From the NCBI GenBank assembly GCA_945875195.1, contig CAMCJW010000039.1, positions 1 to 15,225 on the forward strand: 15,225 bases of DNA, written 5' to 3'. How positions within the stretch are numbered: position 1 is the stretch's first letter; each line of letters opens with the position of its first letter. The notes beneath the pieces are model-generated. The model was not told the DNA's origin, made no database searches, and was given only the letters and a program-made list of their open reading frames with translations. The position numbers and the translations under genes were made by a program. Below are positions 1 to 8,105 of the stretch, piece by piece. The stretch comes from Chitinophaga pinensis (GTDB lineage Bacteria > Bacteroidota > Bacteroidia > UKL13-3).

Positions 1-240
1 AATTTTGAAATGGTAAATGATGAGGAAGTAATGACTCATTTAGAAAACATGAGCAACGGAAAAATTAGCATCAATGAAAGCGAAGATTTGCAGTTTAAAA
101 ACATGCAACAACGCAAGGTGAGCGCTATTGGTGAAGACAAATACAGCAATGGTGGAAACAATAGAAACAATAACCAAAACAGAAATAAGTTCAATAAAAA
201 CAAGAACCGTAATTTCAAGAATTTCAAGCCAAGACCATAA
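1..240 (+). CDS. C-terminal end of a probable DUF4290 protein (5' partial)
   Basis: The reading frame is open from the first base and ends at a TAA at 238-240, so this is the last 79 codons of a gene that begins outside the window. An ATG at 10 is in frame but is probably internal. The visible part has an acidic stretch with a helix resembling 'DEEVMTHLENMSNGKI', followed by a low-complexity basic tail of Asn, Arg, Lys and Phe. From memory, Bacteroidota DUF4290 proteins end in a similar '-LSNGKI-' segment and an Asn/Arg-rich tail, which is why I favour that family. The function of DUF4290 is unknown. The basic tail would suit nucleic-acid or ribosome binding, but that is inference. An unrelated protein with a basic tail cannot be excluded, because the diagnostic N-terminal part is missing. 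Confidence 0.6.
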   Translation, partial: NFEMVNDEEVMTHLENMSNGKISINESEDLQFKNMQQRKVSAIGEDKYSNGGNNRNNNQNRNKFNKNKNRNFKNFKPRP

Positions 241-256
241 ACAAATAGGCAAGTTT

Positions 257-294
257 ATTTGGGTCAAAAAATATTTATTTGGTTCGACCCAAAT
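257..294. terminator. Inverted repeat between convergent genes, possible bidirectional terminator
   Basis: Perfect 9-base arms ATTTGGGTC (257-265) and GACCCAAAT (286-294) enclose a 20-base AT-rich loop. One mismatch and two more A-T pairs could extend the stem inward. The repeat ends one base before the fbp stop codon (295-297, minus) and lies 17 bases past the upstream plus-strand stop, so it could end transcription from both sides. The flank is T-rich but has no uninterrupted U-tract. A 9-base direct repeat, TTTATTTGG (254-262 and 274-282), overlaps the structure. Confidence 0.45.
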
Positions 295-1293
295 TTATTT
301 ATTCATAAATTCTAGCACTTTGTTTACCATGTTTTTAGATCCCATCACTACTGGAACTCTTTGGTGAATTTCCATTGGCTCAACATCTAATACTCTTACT
401 TTACCGGTAGTTGAAATACCTCCAGCTTGTTCTGCTATAAACGACATAGGAATACATTCGAACATTAAACGTAATTTTCCATTAGGTGATTTTGCAGTTG
501 GTGGATAAATAAATACGCCACCTTTCAGTAGGTTTCTATGAAAATCTGCTACCATAGAACCAATGTATCTTGCACTATATGGCCGACTTGTAGCCTTATC
601 TGTTTCTTTAACCCATTTTAAATAATCAGAAATTCCTTGAGGAAATTCACCTGCATTGCCTTCGTTTATAGAATAAACCTTTCCGTCTTCAGGAGTAATA
701 ATATCGGGGTGACTTAAACAAAACTCTCCAATACTTGGATCAAGGGTAAAGCCATTTACACCTTTACCTGTGCTATACACCAACATTGTTGAAGTACCAT
801 AAACTACATAACCTGCAGCAACTAATTGATTGCCCGGTTGCAATACATCTGCCAAAGTTGGAGCAGTACCTTGATCTGAAATACGTCGGTAGATTGAAAA
901 AATAGTTCCAATTGAAACGTTTACATCAATATTGCTTGAACCATCCAAAGGGTCTATGCAAATTACATACCTACCATTTTTGGAATAAGCACCCATTAGC
1001 GGTATCATGTCATCGTTCTCTTCACTCGCCATGGCACAAACCTCACCACCTTTTTCTAAAGCCCAAATAAAGGTTTCATTACCAATGATGTCTAATTTCT
1101 TTACATCTTCACCTTGCACGTTCACCGAACCATATTCACCTAATATTTGAGTAAGTCCAGCTTTATTTACTTCTCTGCTTATGATTTTTGCAGCAATTCC
1201 AATATCACGCAATAAGCGAGATAACTCACCTTTAGCGAATGAAAAATCTTGTTGCTTTTCTATGATAAACTGACCGAGTGTAGTAATTGACAT
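295..1293 (-). CDS. fbp: Class I fructose-1,6-bisphosphatase
   Basis: This enzyme hydrolyses fructose 1,6-bisphosphate to fructose 6-phosphate and phosphate, the committed cytosolic step of gluconeogenesis. The 332 residues match the usual length of the class I family. Visible metal and phosphate site elements are the Glu pair at 91-92 (SEEND), the DPLDGSSN signature at 114-121 with Asp114 and Asp117, and KLRLMFE at 273-279 with Glu279. Substrate-binding segments are also present, such as the NEGN-like part near 210-213 and the RYIGSMVADFHR segment at 242-253. The ATG start gives a standard N-terminus and lies about 10 bases after the predicted transcription start of a good promoter. The gene is transcribed alone on the minus strand, convergent with the upstream partial gene. 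Nothing is truncated. AMP inhibition is typical of the family but cannot be judged here. Confidence 0.97.
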   Translation of the reverse strand: MSITTLGQFIIEKQQDFSFAKGELSRLLRDIGIAAKIISREVNKAGLTQILGEYGSVNVQGEDVKKLDIIGNETFIWALEKGGEVCAMASEENDDMIPLMGAYSKNGRYVICIDPLDGSSNIDVNVSIGTIFSIYRRISDQGTAPTLADVLQPGNQLVAAGYVVYGTSTMLVYSTGKGVNGFTLDPSIGEFCLSHPDIITPEDGKVYSINEGNAGEFPQGISDYLKWVKETDKATSRPYSARYIGSMVADFHRNLLKGGVFIYPPTAKSPNGKLRLMFECIPMSFIAEQAGGISTTGKVRVLDVEPMEIHQRVPVVMGSKNMVNKVLEFMNK

Positions 1294-1310
1294 AAGGATA
1301 AATATTTTGA

Positions 1311-1341
1311 CAAACCTAGCAATTATCCACTATTTAAGCAA
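1311..1341 (-). promoter_or_regulatory. Bacteroidota-type promoter for fbp
   Basis: Read on the minus strand, TTG (1341-1339) is followed after 20 bases by TAGGTTTG (1318-1311), a full match to the Bacteroidota -7 consensus TAnnTTTG. The implied transcription start is near 1304, giving a leader of about 10 bases before the fbp ATG at 1293. No Shine-Dalgarno sequence is present, as is common in this phylum. Confidence 0.6.
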
Positions 1342-1390
1342 GTACTATCGCATAGTCGCCAAATTATTTAAACCATAATTAAATTATAAC

Positions 1391-1714
1391 TTACCTCAAT
1401 AATGTTAATGAACCGCTGTAGTTATATTTTTTACCATTAAAACTAGTTGCGTTAATTTGGTATATATAAGCATCTTGTTGGCAATCTTTACCTGTGTTAA
1501 AGTCGCGGCCATTCCAGCCTTCCTTGTCATCAAATGTTACATTGGTCATAAACGATTTGTATACCATTTGACCCCAACGGTTGAATACGTATATCTCTAT
1601 GGTTTCAAAACCTGTGGCCGAAACCCTGAACACTCTATTCACACCTTCATGAGCTCCTCCTTTGTCATCTGAATTTACAGGACGGAATACATTAGGTATA
1701 AATACAGTAATATC
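1391..1714 (-). other. Type IX secretion type B sorting domain (coding region)
   Basis: This codes for about residues 1506-1612 of the giant surface protein. It holds the hallmarks of the gliding-motility-associated C-terminal domain: ITVFIPNVFRP at the start, then IEIYVFNRWGQMVY, GWNGRDF, and a short final strand ending SGSLTLLR. The family is the recognised export signal for type IX cargo that uses the type B route. Confidence 0.92.
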
Positions 1715-4700
1715 TGGCTCAATTCTAATTGGGTTTGAGGTAGAATCATAACATCCATGTTCGCTAATTACCGTTAACCATACTGGAACATCGCCTGTAT
1801 CTGCTGTAAACTGAATTTGCTTTGGATCTGAGGTATAATCTTTCCTATTTGCTCCGCCTGGCACCAATGGCGGGAAAGTCCAGATATAAGTCAATGGCGA
1901 ATTATCTGCAATGGTTGATTGGTTAAAGAAATCAAAGTATGGCTTGGCAATAGTGGTTGATTGTGGATTGCTCACAAACTTAGCTATTGGGGTTGGCCAT
2001 GCATATACAGGTGCAAACGCGGTATCGGTACAGCCATTTGCTTCTACAAACAAGTGAATGATGTGGTTGCCTGACTGTGTAAATTTTTGGTTGTGTACCA
2101 ATTGATCGTAAGGTGCTGCATTCATTGGCGTAGTGTTATAATCACTTTGATCCATGAACCATTTGTAGGTTGAACCTGCTACCGAACTTGCGGTGGCCGT
2201 ATAAACACTATTGAGTTCCACTCCATACCTGTCGTCTACACAAGCTCTATCTGGCGCTATACTGAAGGTAGCATCGGGTTTTGGCTTGATAATAAATGTA
2301 GCAGAATCTCTTACGGCTGCGCACACATCTGGATCAGTAGTTAAGTCAACAGTAGTTGCCTTAAAGGTAATAGAACCTCGAGCAATATCTGCTGCTGTTG
2401 CTGTATAAGCTATGCCTGTTATACCATTATCCAAAATACTTCCATTTCCATCTGGGGTGCTCCAGCTCCAAGTATAAGGGCTACTTGGTACTGTTTTAAA
2501 TCCTACACTAAACACTGCTCCATAAGAACACACGGTGCCATCATCTGTGATATCAATTATTGGTGCATCTTGCAACCTTATATTTACAGAGTCTCTGTTG
2601 TCGCAACCTGTGCCCGGGTCTTTGTAATAATACTTAATATTATACATACCTGCTGGCGCACTGCTAATATTAAACTTACCAGCTGTTACATCAAAATCGC
2701 CACTTGGTAAAGCGGGGAAGCTACTCATGTTGGCATCTGATGAAGGGATATTATTTGGATTCATGAAGAACAACACATTGCCCCTTGTTTTACATACGGC
2801 GCTATCGCTTAAACTCAAATAATCAATATCTACTACTGGGTTTTCATTCACCTGAATGGTGGTGGTATCGGCCACTCTGCAAGTAGTTGAGGTATCTGCA
2901 TATACAAGTGTGTACTGCTTGGTATATTTCTCTATAACGGCACTCGATGGATTAAAGCTCCTTCCGCCTGTGATGGCCGATTTGTATAATTGATCTGGGG
3001 CGCCAATATACCAATAGCTACTCAATGGATTGGTTGAATTGGTGCTTCTTCCCAACATGTGCGCATCTAAATCTACTGCCGACCCAGATTTACATAATGG
3101 CGGAGCAATACCTGTTTCCAATTTTGGTGTTTTAATTACTCTAAACAATACCGTATCAGAAGCCACACAACCGCCCGTTGGTGAGGGCGCATTGTAACCG
3201 GCTACTGCTGGCACAAATACAACTGCATTGTTTAACGGGAAAGTTGCTGTGAACCTATAAGTAATAACATTGGTATCTGGCAGCACATTTACATCACTTG
3301 CCTGCGGGTTAAATACATAGTAATTTACACTTAGGTTCGGCCTCGATATTCCTCGTCCTACCCATTGTTCATTGGTTGCCAAGGCTCCTCCATTTGGTGT
3401 ATAAGCTTGTGAACCTGGGTTAATATTAAACGTTGTGGCAAAATCGCACCAAGTTCTACTTGGACCAGCATTGATAATTGGAACTGGGAATATGCTTATA
3501 ACCAATGAATCATATATTCTACAACCATCAATATCGGTTACGGTTAAGTTAATGGTATTACCCCTGGCCGATGTTGGTGGCGCTGGAGGCAAATTAGTGA
3601 GGTTGTTAATAATAACCTGGTTGCCACTTATGGCCAATGGATTTGAAGGGTATGTCCAAACCGAAGTTATTTGACCTGGCTTATTGGTTGAAGTAATAGC
3701 TGGCAACAATACCACAGCGGTATTCCTACACAATGAGTAATCACTTGGACGGGTGATAACTGGCTTTTGTTTTACCACTACATCCATAGAATCAACATAC
3801 GAACAAGTTATGCCACCATAGGTAATAAAACCGGTTACTTGGTAGGTAGTATTTACTAATGGCGAAACACTAAGAGCGCTACTAGTGCTCAAAACCAAGT
3901 TGGGATTGGTAATGGGCACTTGGCGCCATTGAAAACTATCAATACTTGCTGTTGTTCCACTGGCTACAATATTGATATTTGGATCGCCTGCACAAATGGT
4001 GCGGTTTGGCCCGGCACTCACTGGAACTTGGGCATTCACATAAACCATAGAAGTATCAAAACGGTTACAGCCAAATAGGTCCATTTTGCGCACCACATAC
4101 CTGCCACTATCTTGTGGCAATATTTTTTGCGAAACCGAATCACTTAAAACTGGAGATACTGGTGATTTGCTCCAACGCCAAAAGTTCACAGAACCTAGGC
4201 TATTACCAGCATCTAATGTATCGCGGCTTGAGAAACAGAAACGAACACTCGATGGCAACTCTTTTAATGGTAAATTACGAGTAAACACCGAGAAGTTAAC
4301 TGAATCTCTACAACCATTCAAATCTTGGATAACAGCCTTGTAAGTTGAAGTAGTGCCAGAAATAGCAGGGTTTATGGTGCAGTTTGAATCAATGCCAAAA
4401 GCACGTATGATATTGTTAGATGGCAAGCTATAAAAAGTGTACCTATAGCTCAAACCAAATGGCGTTCCATTTTTTCCTTTTGCTTGAATAGCAACAGGTG
4501 TACCAAAGCAATTGAAGGTATCTCTAACTGCTACATCAACCGGCGGATTGATATATACAGAGTCGATGATATTGTCGTTAGGACAACCATTTGGTGTTGG
4601 CGGTGAAGTAGTTGTTAAGCGCAGTTTTACCCTATGCCAACCTCCTACCAAAAACTGGTGATTGGTAACGGAGGTATTATTATATATAGTATATGAATTA

Positions 4701-6229
4701 GAATTAGGTCCAGTTTCAACTTGGAATTGAGTATAACTATTGTTTAATGGAACCCCATTTTGAAGTGTGTAACTAAAGTCGTAAAAACCACAGTTTTTAT
4801 TAACCTTGTTAATGATAGCCACAGGAATTTTACGCACCAAAATACTGAAAGAACGTGTGGTTCTTGCTGGAATTGGACAGGCCCTGTCTTTTGCAGTTAC
4901 AACCATATAATAAGGCAAATTACTGGCCATATTTGCGGTTGGGGTCCAACAAAACTTCATACTATCAAACTTGGGCCCGAGGGAATTGCGATTAGCAACA
5001 ATATAAGACTTTACAAAAGTTGCACCGTTTCCTACTAAGGTACTAGGCGCGTTCCAAGTCATGTCTGTGGTATCGGTTCCTGCGGTATTATCCCAGGCCG
5101 AAACGGTAAAACACAATTGTTGACCAGCACAAACCGAATAGGCAAAATTAGGTTGAGGTGATGTTAAAACAGAACTTGCATCATAAGTTCTAAAAACGGG
5201 TGGGTTATTGGCCGGACAAAACTGGCTATAAAACTGAATATCTCTTCGGGTAATACCCATTAAGGTTGGCACACCGCCAATGGTTTTCCATTGCCTTACC
5301 TCAATAATTAGGTTCGCCACAAAATTACCCAATGGCCTAAACCTGATATCCCCAGTAACGGCATCAATGTTAATACCTATTGGCGGAATTGCTGGTGGAC
5401 TTTGAATTGGCGCGCCTAAGTATGGTAATGGAACCAATGGACTATATGGCGAAACATAAGGAGCAGCAGAACCTGGACCAACCAATGCCTGACCAAATGC
5501 ATAACTCAATGAATCTCCATCTGGGTCAATTGCACCTAAGTTATAGGTAAAATCTTGGCCCGCACAAGTAACAGCAACTGGGTCGTTGGTAAATGTTGGA
5601 GATGAATTACAGGGTGTAGCACATCTGTTTATAATGGCTTCGGTATAGAAATTTAATGAACCAGGATTAGCCAAAGTGGTAATAGCATTATTGCGGCAGC
5701 AAGTATTCCACCCTATGCTTACAAAACAGCAAGAAGCTGGAATTGCGGATAGATTAATTAAACCATCAAAGGTATAAACCTCAATTCCTGGCACAAAAGT
5801 ACCCGGCGTTCTGCTTCCACAATTACTACAGATTGATTTTGCTGCGGCACACAAGGAAACCACATCAAATCCACTCACAGAGGTTACAACCGTTAAATTT
5901 TGAGAGCCAAAACTTACACCTGTGCAAGGACTTGCAGGCATTCCGGAGCCAGCTGGTGATGCTGCCCCAAAAATACTAATTTGGATGCCGCATGCAGGAC
6001 TTAAAGAAGTAGGGCAATTTGCACATAATTGTACTCCTTGGCAATCTTTATACAATTTAAAGGTTACATTATAAACTCCAGGCGTACCAGTACATGTGTA
6101 TGATACATCTGAACCTACCACGTGGGTTGCCTGTAATTTAGGCATTGAAAATAGAAACAAAACCAGCGAAAAGGTAAGGGCAAAAATCCTTCTTTTGTTC
6201 TGGGTTAAGTGTAAATATATTGCATTCAT
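1391..6229 (-). CDS. Giant type IX-secreted surface protein with Ig-like modules and gliding-motility-associated C-terminal domain
   Basis: From the ATG at 6229 the product has 1612 residues. A basic then hydrophobic signal peptide covers about residues 1-34 (cleavage near LQA/THV). Next comes a Cys-rich N-terminal domain (about 35-340, with CC pairs at 167-168 and 177-178) containing a cadherin-like DPDGDSLSY segment. Ten modules follow, each opened and closed by a cysteine (about 480-1400), then one PKD-like domain (about 1413-1500). The last ~105 residues, beginning near IPNVF, with YVFNRWGQMVY and GWNGRDF, are a clear type B sorting domain (gliding motility-associated C-terminal family). 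That domain directs export through the outer membrane by type IX secretion and surface attachment or release. A role as adhesin or structural surface protein is inference; no enzymatic domain is visible. An upstream TTG (6257-6259) extends the frame by 10 codons but lies inside the promoter element, so ATG is preferred. Confidence 0.93.
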   Translation of the reverse strand: MNAIYLHLTQNKRRIFALTFSLVLFLFSMPKLQATHVVGSDVSYTCTGTPGVYNVTFKLYKDCQGVQLCANCPTSLSPACGIQISIFGAASPAGSGMPASPCTGVSFGSQNLTVVTSVSGFDVVSLCAAAKSICSNCGSRTPGTFVPGIEVYTFDGLINLSAIPASCCFVSIGWNTCCRNNAITTLANPGSLNFYTEAIINRCATPCNSSPTFTNDPVAVTCAGQDFTYNLGAIDPDGDSLSYAFGQALVGPGSAAPYVSPYSPLVPLPYLGAPIQSPPAIPPIGINIDAVTGDIRFRPLGNFVANLIIEVRQWKTIGGVPTLMGITRRDIQFYSQFCPANNPPVFRTYDASSVLTSPQPNFAYSVCAGQQLCFTVSAWDNTAGTDTTDMTWNAPSTLVGNGATFVKSYIVANRNSLGPKFDSMKFCWTPTANMASNLPYYMVVTAKDRACPIPARTTRSFSILVRKIPVAIINKVNKNCGFYDFSYTLQNGVPLNNSYTQFQVETGPNSNSYTIYNNTSVTNHQFLVGGWHRVKLRLTTTSPPTPNGCPNDNIIDSVYINPPVDVAVRDTFNCFGTPVAIQAKGKNGTPFGLSYRYTFYSLPSNNIIRAFGIDSNCTINPAISGTTSTYKAVIQDLNGCRDSVNFSVFTRNLPLKELPSSVRFCFSSRDTLDAGNSLGSVNFWRWSKSPVSPVLSDSVSQKILPQDSGRYVVRKMDLFGCNRFDTSMVYVNAQVPVSAGPNRTICAGDPNINIVASGTTASIDSFQWRQVPITNPNLVLSTSSALSVSPLVNTTYQVTGFITYGGITCSYVDSMDVVVKQKPVITRPSDYSLCRNTAVVLLPAITSTNKPGQITSVWTYPSNPLAISGNQVIINNLTNLPPAPPTSARGNTINLTVTDIDGCRIYDSLVISIFPVPIINAGPSRTWCDFATTFNINPGSQAYTPNGGALATNEQWVGRGISRPNLSVNYYVFNPQASDVNVLPDTNVITYRFTATFPLNNAVVFVPAVAGYNAPSPTGGCVASDTVLFRVIKTPKLETGIAPPLCKSGSAVDLDAHMLGRSTNSTNPLSSYWYIGAPDQLYKSAITGGRSFNPSSAVIEKYTKQYTLVYADTSTTCRVADTTTIQVNENPVVDIDYLSLSDSAVCKTRGNVLFFMNPNNIPSSDANMSSFPALPSGDFDVTAGKFNISSAPAGMYNIKYYYKDPGTGCDNRDSVNIRLQDAPIIDITDDGTVCSYGAVFSVGFKTVPSSPYTWSWSTPDGNGSILDNGITGIAYTATAADIARGSITFKATTVDLTTDPDVCAAVRDSATFIIKPKPDATFSIAPDRACVDDRYGVELNSVYTATASSVAGSTYKWFMDQSDYNTTPMNAAPYDQLVHNQKFTQSGNHIIHLFVEANGCTDTAFAPVYAWPTPIAKFVSNPQSTTIAKPYFDFFNQSTIADNSPLTYIWTFPPLVPGGANRKDYTSDPKQIQFTADTGDVPVWLTVISEHGCYDSTSNPIRIEPDITVFIPNVFRPVNSDDKGGAHEGVNRVFRVSATGFETIEIYVFNRWGQMVYKSFMTNVTFDDKEGWNGRDFNTGKDCQQDAYIYQINATSFNGKKYNYSGSLTLLR
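2030..4792 (-). repeat. Ten tandem cysteine-framed Ig-like modules (protein-level repeat)
   Basis: In ATG numbering the opening/closing cysteines are 480/549, 574/640, 665/721, 746/809, 834/903, 928/1021, 1046/1117, 1146/1209, 1234/1303 and 1330/1400. The start-to-start spacing is 81-118 residues. Most closing cysteines are followed within a few residues by an Asp and a beta strand (for example CSYVDSMDVVV, CRIYDSLVISI, CDNRDSVNIRL), and the linker often ends in Pro. The sequences are strongly diverged, so this is an ancient modular array and not a recent DNA duplication. A disulfide within each module is a reasonable inference for an exported protein. Confidence 0.75.
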
Positions 6230-6256
6230 AAAAATAATATTTCTCTTTTGTGCTAT

Positions 6257-6264
6257 CAAAGGTA
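6257..6264 (-). promoter_or_regulatory. Promoter -7 element for the giant surface protein gene
   Basis: On the minus strand TACCTTTG is a full match to TAnnTTTG. The implied transcription start is near 6250, giving a leader of about 20 bases to the ATG at 6229. I see no TTG at the expected -33 distance, so only half of the promoter is supported. The element contains the TTG that would otherwise be an alternative start codon, which argues against that start. Confidence 0.45.
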
Positions 6265-6402
6265 ATTAAGCTATCACTTAAAACTTTCTTAATAGTGCTT
6301 TAATAGGGCTAAAGTAAATAAATTTATGAAAAGTTTAAGGGTTAAACCCAATTTTATTAAAATTATTAAGATAAAATACCCCTATTTAAACAAGAAACAG
6401 GT

Positions 6403-6525
6403 ATGCCATATTGGGACGAAACGCCTATTTGGCAAGGAAAAAATGATGAATTACTAGATATTTATTCGGACATATTTTCTGACCCAAACAAAATAAAAAA
6501 ATTACAAAATAAGCTTTTGTACTAA
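6403..6525 (+). CDS. Possible 40-residue protein of unknown function
   Basis: This is an ATG-to-TAA frame of 41 codons inside the long intergenic gap. The predicted peptide begins MPYWDETPIWQG and continues with an acidic, then Lys-rich helical stretch ending KLLY. Its composition (two Trp, several Asp, Tyr and Pro) looks more protein-like than the surrounding AT-rich frames. No homologue is recognised, and no clear TAnnTTTG element lies just upstream. There is no signal peptide or membrane segment. It could be a genuine small protein, a remnant of a longer gene, or chance. Confidence 0.3.
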   Translation: MPYWDETPIWQGKNDELLDIYSDIFSDPNKIKKLQNKLLY

Positions 6526-6656
6526 ATAGATATGCTATTCGTTGACCATTAAGCGTTTAAGTTTAAAAGCACTTGAAATTCTTTAAATTTAAAAATTGAA
6601 TGTTCATTTATTAGCTGATTGCCAACACAAAATGTTTCCTTTAAAATAATAATTAT

Positions 6657-6685
6657 TTTGAAATTGAAGAACCTGAGTATATTTA
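6657..6685 (+). promoter_or_regulatory. Probable promoter for the SurA-like/MoxR pair
   Basis: TTTG (6657-6660) is followed after 17 bases by TATATTTA (6678-6685), a 5-of-6 match to the fixed positions of TAnnTTTG. The implied start is near 6692, giving a leader of about 60 bases. It is weaker than the fbp and glmS promoters. Confidence 0.4.
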
Positions 6686-6754
6686 CCTCCTAATTAACGA
6701 CCAATAATAAGAGCAAGTGCAAATTAAAATTGCTTTGCTTGCTTCACAAATAGA

Positions 6755-8098
6755 ATGAGAAAATTAATACTTTTATGCCTACTTGGTCTTATAGGACTTA
6801 ATTTAAAGGCTCAGGTAATAGATGAAATTGTGGCAGTTGTTGCCGACAAAATTATTTTACGCTCCGATATTGAAATAGCTTATGAGCAGGCTTCTAGAGA
6901 AATTGGCGTAAGCCACGATTCCATAAAATGCATGATTTTGGAACAAAAGCTCATCGAAAATCTCCTCATTATTAAAGCTCAGGTTGACTCTTTGCCTATT
7001 AGTGAAGAAAGAGTAGATGCTGAACTTGAAGAGCGCATTAGGTATTTTGCCCAACAATATGGAGGAGAAAAAGCCTTAGAGGAAATTTACGGCAAAAGCA
7101 TCAGTGAAATAAAAGAAACTAACAGGGAGCGAATTCGAAATAATCAAATGGCTTCTGCTATGATGTCTAAAATTACGAGTAATGTTAAAGTTACACCTAC
7201 CGATATCAAAACTTTTTATAACGAAATTCCAAAAGATAGTCTACCATATTATTCGGCAGAAGTTGAAATAGCTCAGATTATTATTGAACCAAAAATAAGC
7301 AAAGAAGCCAAGCAAGCTGCCTTAGAAAAAATTACAGAATTACGCAGAAGAATTTTGGAGGATGGAGATAAGTTTAGTACGCTTGCACTCATCTATTCCG
7401 ACGATAAAAGCTCGGCCATCAAAGGTGGTGAATTGGGCTATTTTGGAAGAGGTATGATGGTGCCCGAATTTGAGGGGGCAGCTTTTAGGCTCAAACCAGA
7501 TAGCATTTCAAAAGTTATTGAAACCAAGTATGGTTATCACATTATTCAAGTTATTCAAAGAAAAGGAGATGAGGTAAATGCCAGACATATTTTAATCATG
7601 CCTAAAATATATTCAACCGATATTGAAATTGCCCGTAATACGATGGACAGCATCATTCAATTGGTAAAAATGGATTCGATGAAATTTGAAGATGCTGCAA
7701 AAAAATTCTCGAGCGACGAAAATACCAAAAACAGTGGCGGATTTATTGGTTCAGGCGGCTTAGGCAATACCCATATTCCAGTAGATGAGTTGAGCAAAGA
7801 ACTAAATATTAATTTACAACTAGTAGAGGTGGGACAAATTACCGAACCAGAATTAATTTTACTTCCTGGTCCTGATCAGAAAAAAGCTTGGAGAATCTTT
7901 TACCTCAAAAGTGAAACACCTCCGCATAGGGCAAACCTCAAAGACGATTACCTAAAATTACAAGCAATGGCTTTTGAAAAGAAGCAACAACAAACAAAGC
8001 TTAAATGGATGGATAGAAATCGCAAACAATTTTACATACAGGTAAATGGTCCTTATGTAAATTGCGAACAAATAAAACCTTGGATTCAAAACAAATAG
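6755..8098 (+). CDS. SurA-like periplasmic peptidylprolyl isomerase with two PpiC (parvulin) domains
   Basis: This is a 447-residue exported foldase. Residues 1-19 form a signal peptide (hydrophobic LILLCLLGLIGL, then LKA before Gln20). The mature protein opens with VIDEIVAVVADKIILRSDIE, the usual start of the SurA N-terminal chaperone domain, which runs to about residue 160. The first parvulin domain spans about 168-269, with GGELGYFGRGMMVPEFE and the closing YGYHIIQVIQ motif. A second, poorer domain spans about 275-380 (ARHILIMPK, then SGGFIGSGGLGN) but lacks the normal closing YGYH motif, so it may be structural. A basic helical tail ends the protein. SurA-type proteins escort outer-membrane proteins through the periplasm. 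The downstream MoxR gene begins 8 bases after this stop, indicating one transcript. It is similar in plan to E. coli SurA, but orthology is inferred. Confidence 0.9.
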   Translation: MRKLILLCLLGLIGLNLKAQVIDEIVAVVADKIILRSDIEIAYEQASREIGVSHDSIKCMILEQKLIENLLIIKAQVDSLPISEERVDAELEERIRYFAQQYGGEKALEEIYGKSISEIKETNRERIRNNQMASAMMSKITSNVKVTPTDIKTFYNEIPKDSLPYYSAEVEIAQIIIEPKISKEAKQAALEKITELRRRILEDGDKFSTLALIYSDDKSSAIKGGELGYFGRGMMVPEFEGAAFRLKPDSISKVIETKYGYHIIQVIQRKGDEVNARHILIMPKIYSTDIEIARNTMDSIIQLVKMDSMKFEDAAKKFSSDENTKNSGGFIGSGGLGNTHIPVDELSKELNINLQLVEVGQITEPELILLPGPDQKKAWRIFYLKSETPPHRANLKDDYLKLQAMAFEKKQQQTKLKWMDRNRKQFYIQVNGPYVNCEQIKPWIQNK

Positions 8099-8105
8099 TA
8101 AAGTC

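Larger units (their letters stand above)
6230..6754. other. 525-base AT-rich intergenic region between divergent genes
   Basis: This region separates the start of the giant surface protein (minus) from the start of the SurA-like gene (plus). It contains the predicted promoter of each and one 40-codon open frame at 6403-6525. The rest is AT-rich without a recognisable RNA gene, insertion sequence end or long repeat. A 17-base palindrome-like element (AAAATAAT-A-ATTATTTT, 6643-6659) precedes the plus-strand promoter; its significance is unclear in such AT-rich sequence. Confidence 0.6.

Noticed and set aside
6230..6259. TTG start adding 10 residues to the giant surface protein
   Set aside because: The TTG lies inside a full-match -7 element (6257-6264), so it would be upstream of the transcript start. 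The ATG at 6229 gives a normal signal peptide.
6326..6457. A 43-residue plus-strand frame overlapping the 6403-6525 frame
   Set aside because: It is Lys/Ile-rich as expected by chance in AT-rich DNA, has no promoter or recognisable motif, and conflicts with the more protein-like frame.
6643..6659. Palindrome-like AAAATAAT-A-ATTATTTT as an operator
   Set aside because: Pure A/T arms of this size are expected by chance in such AT-rich sequence; noted in the intergenic entry only.
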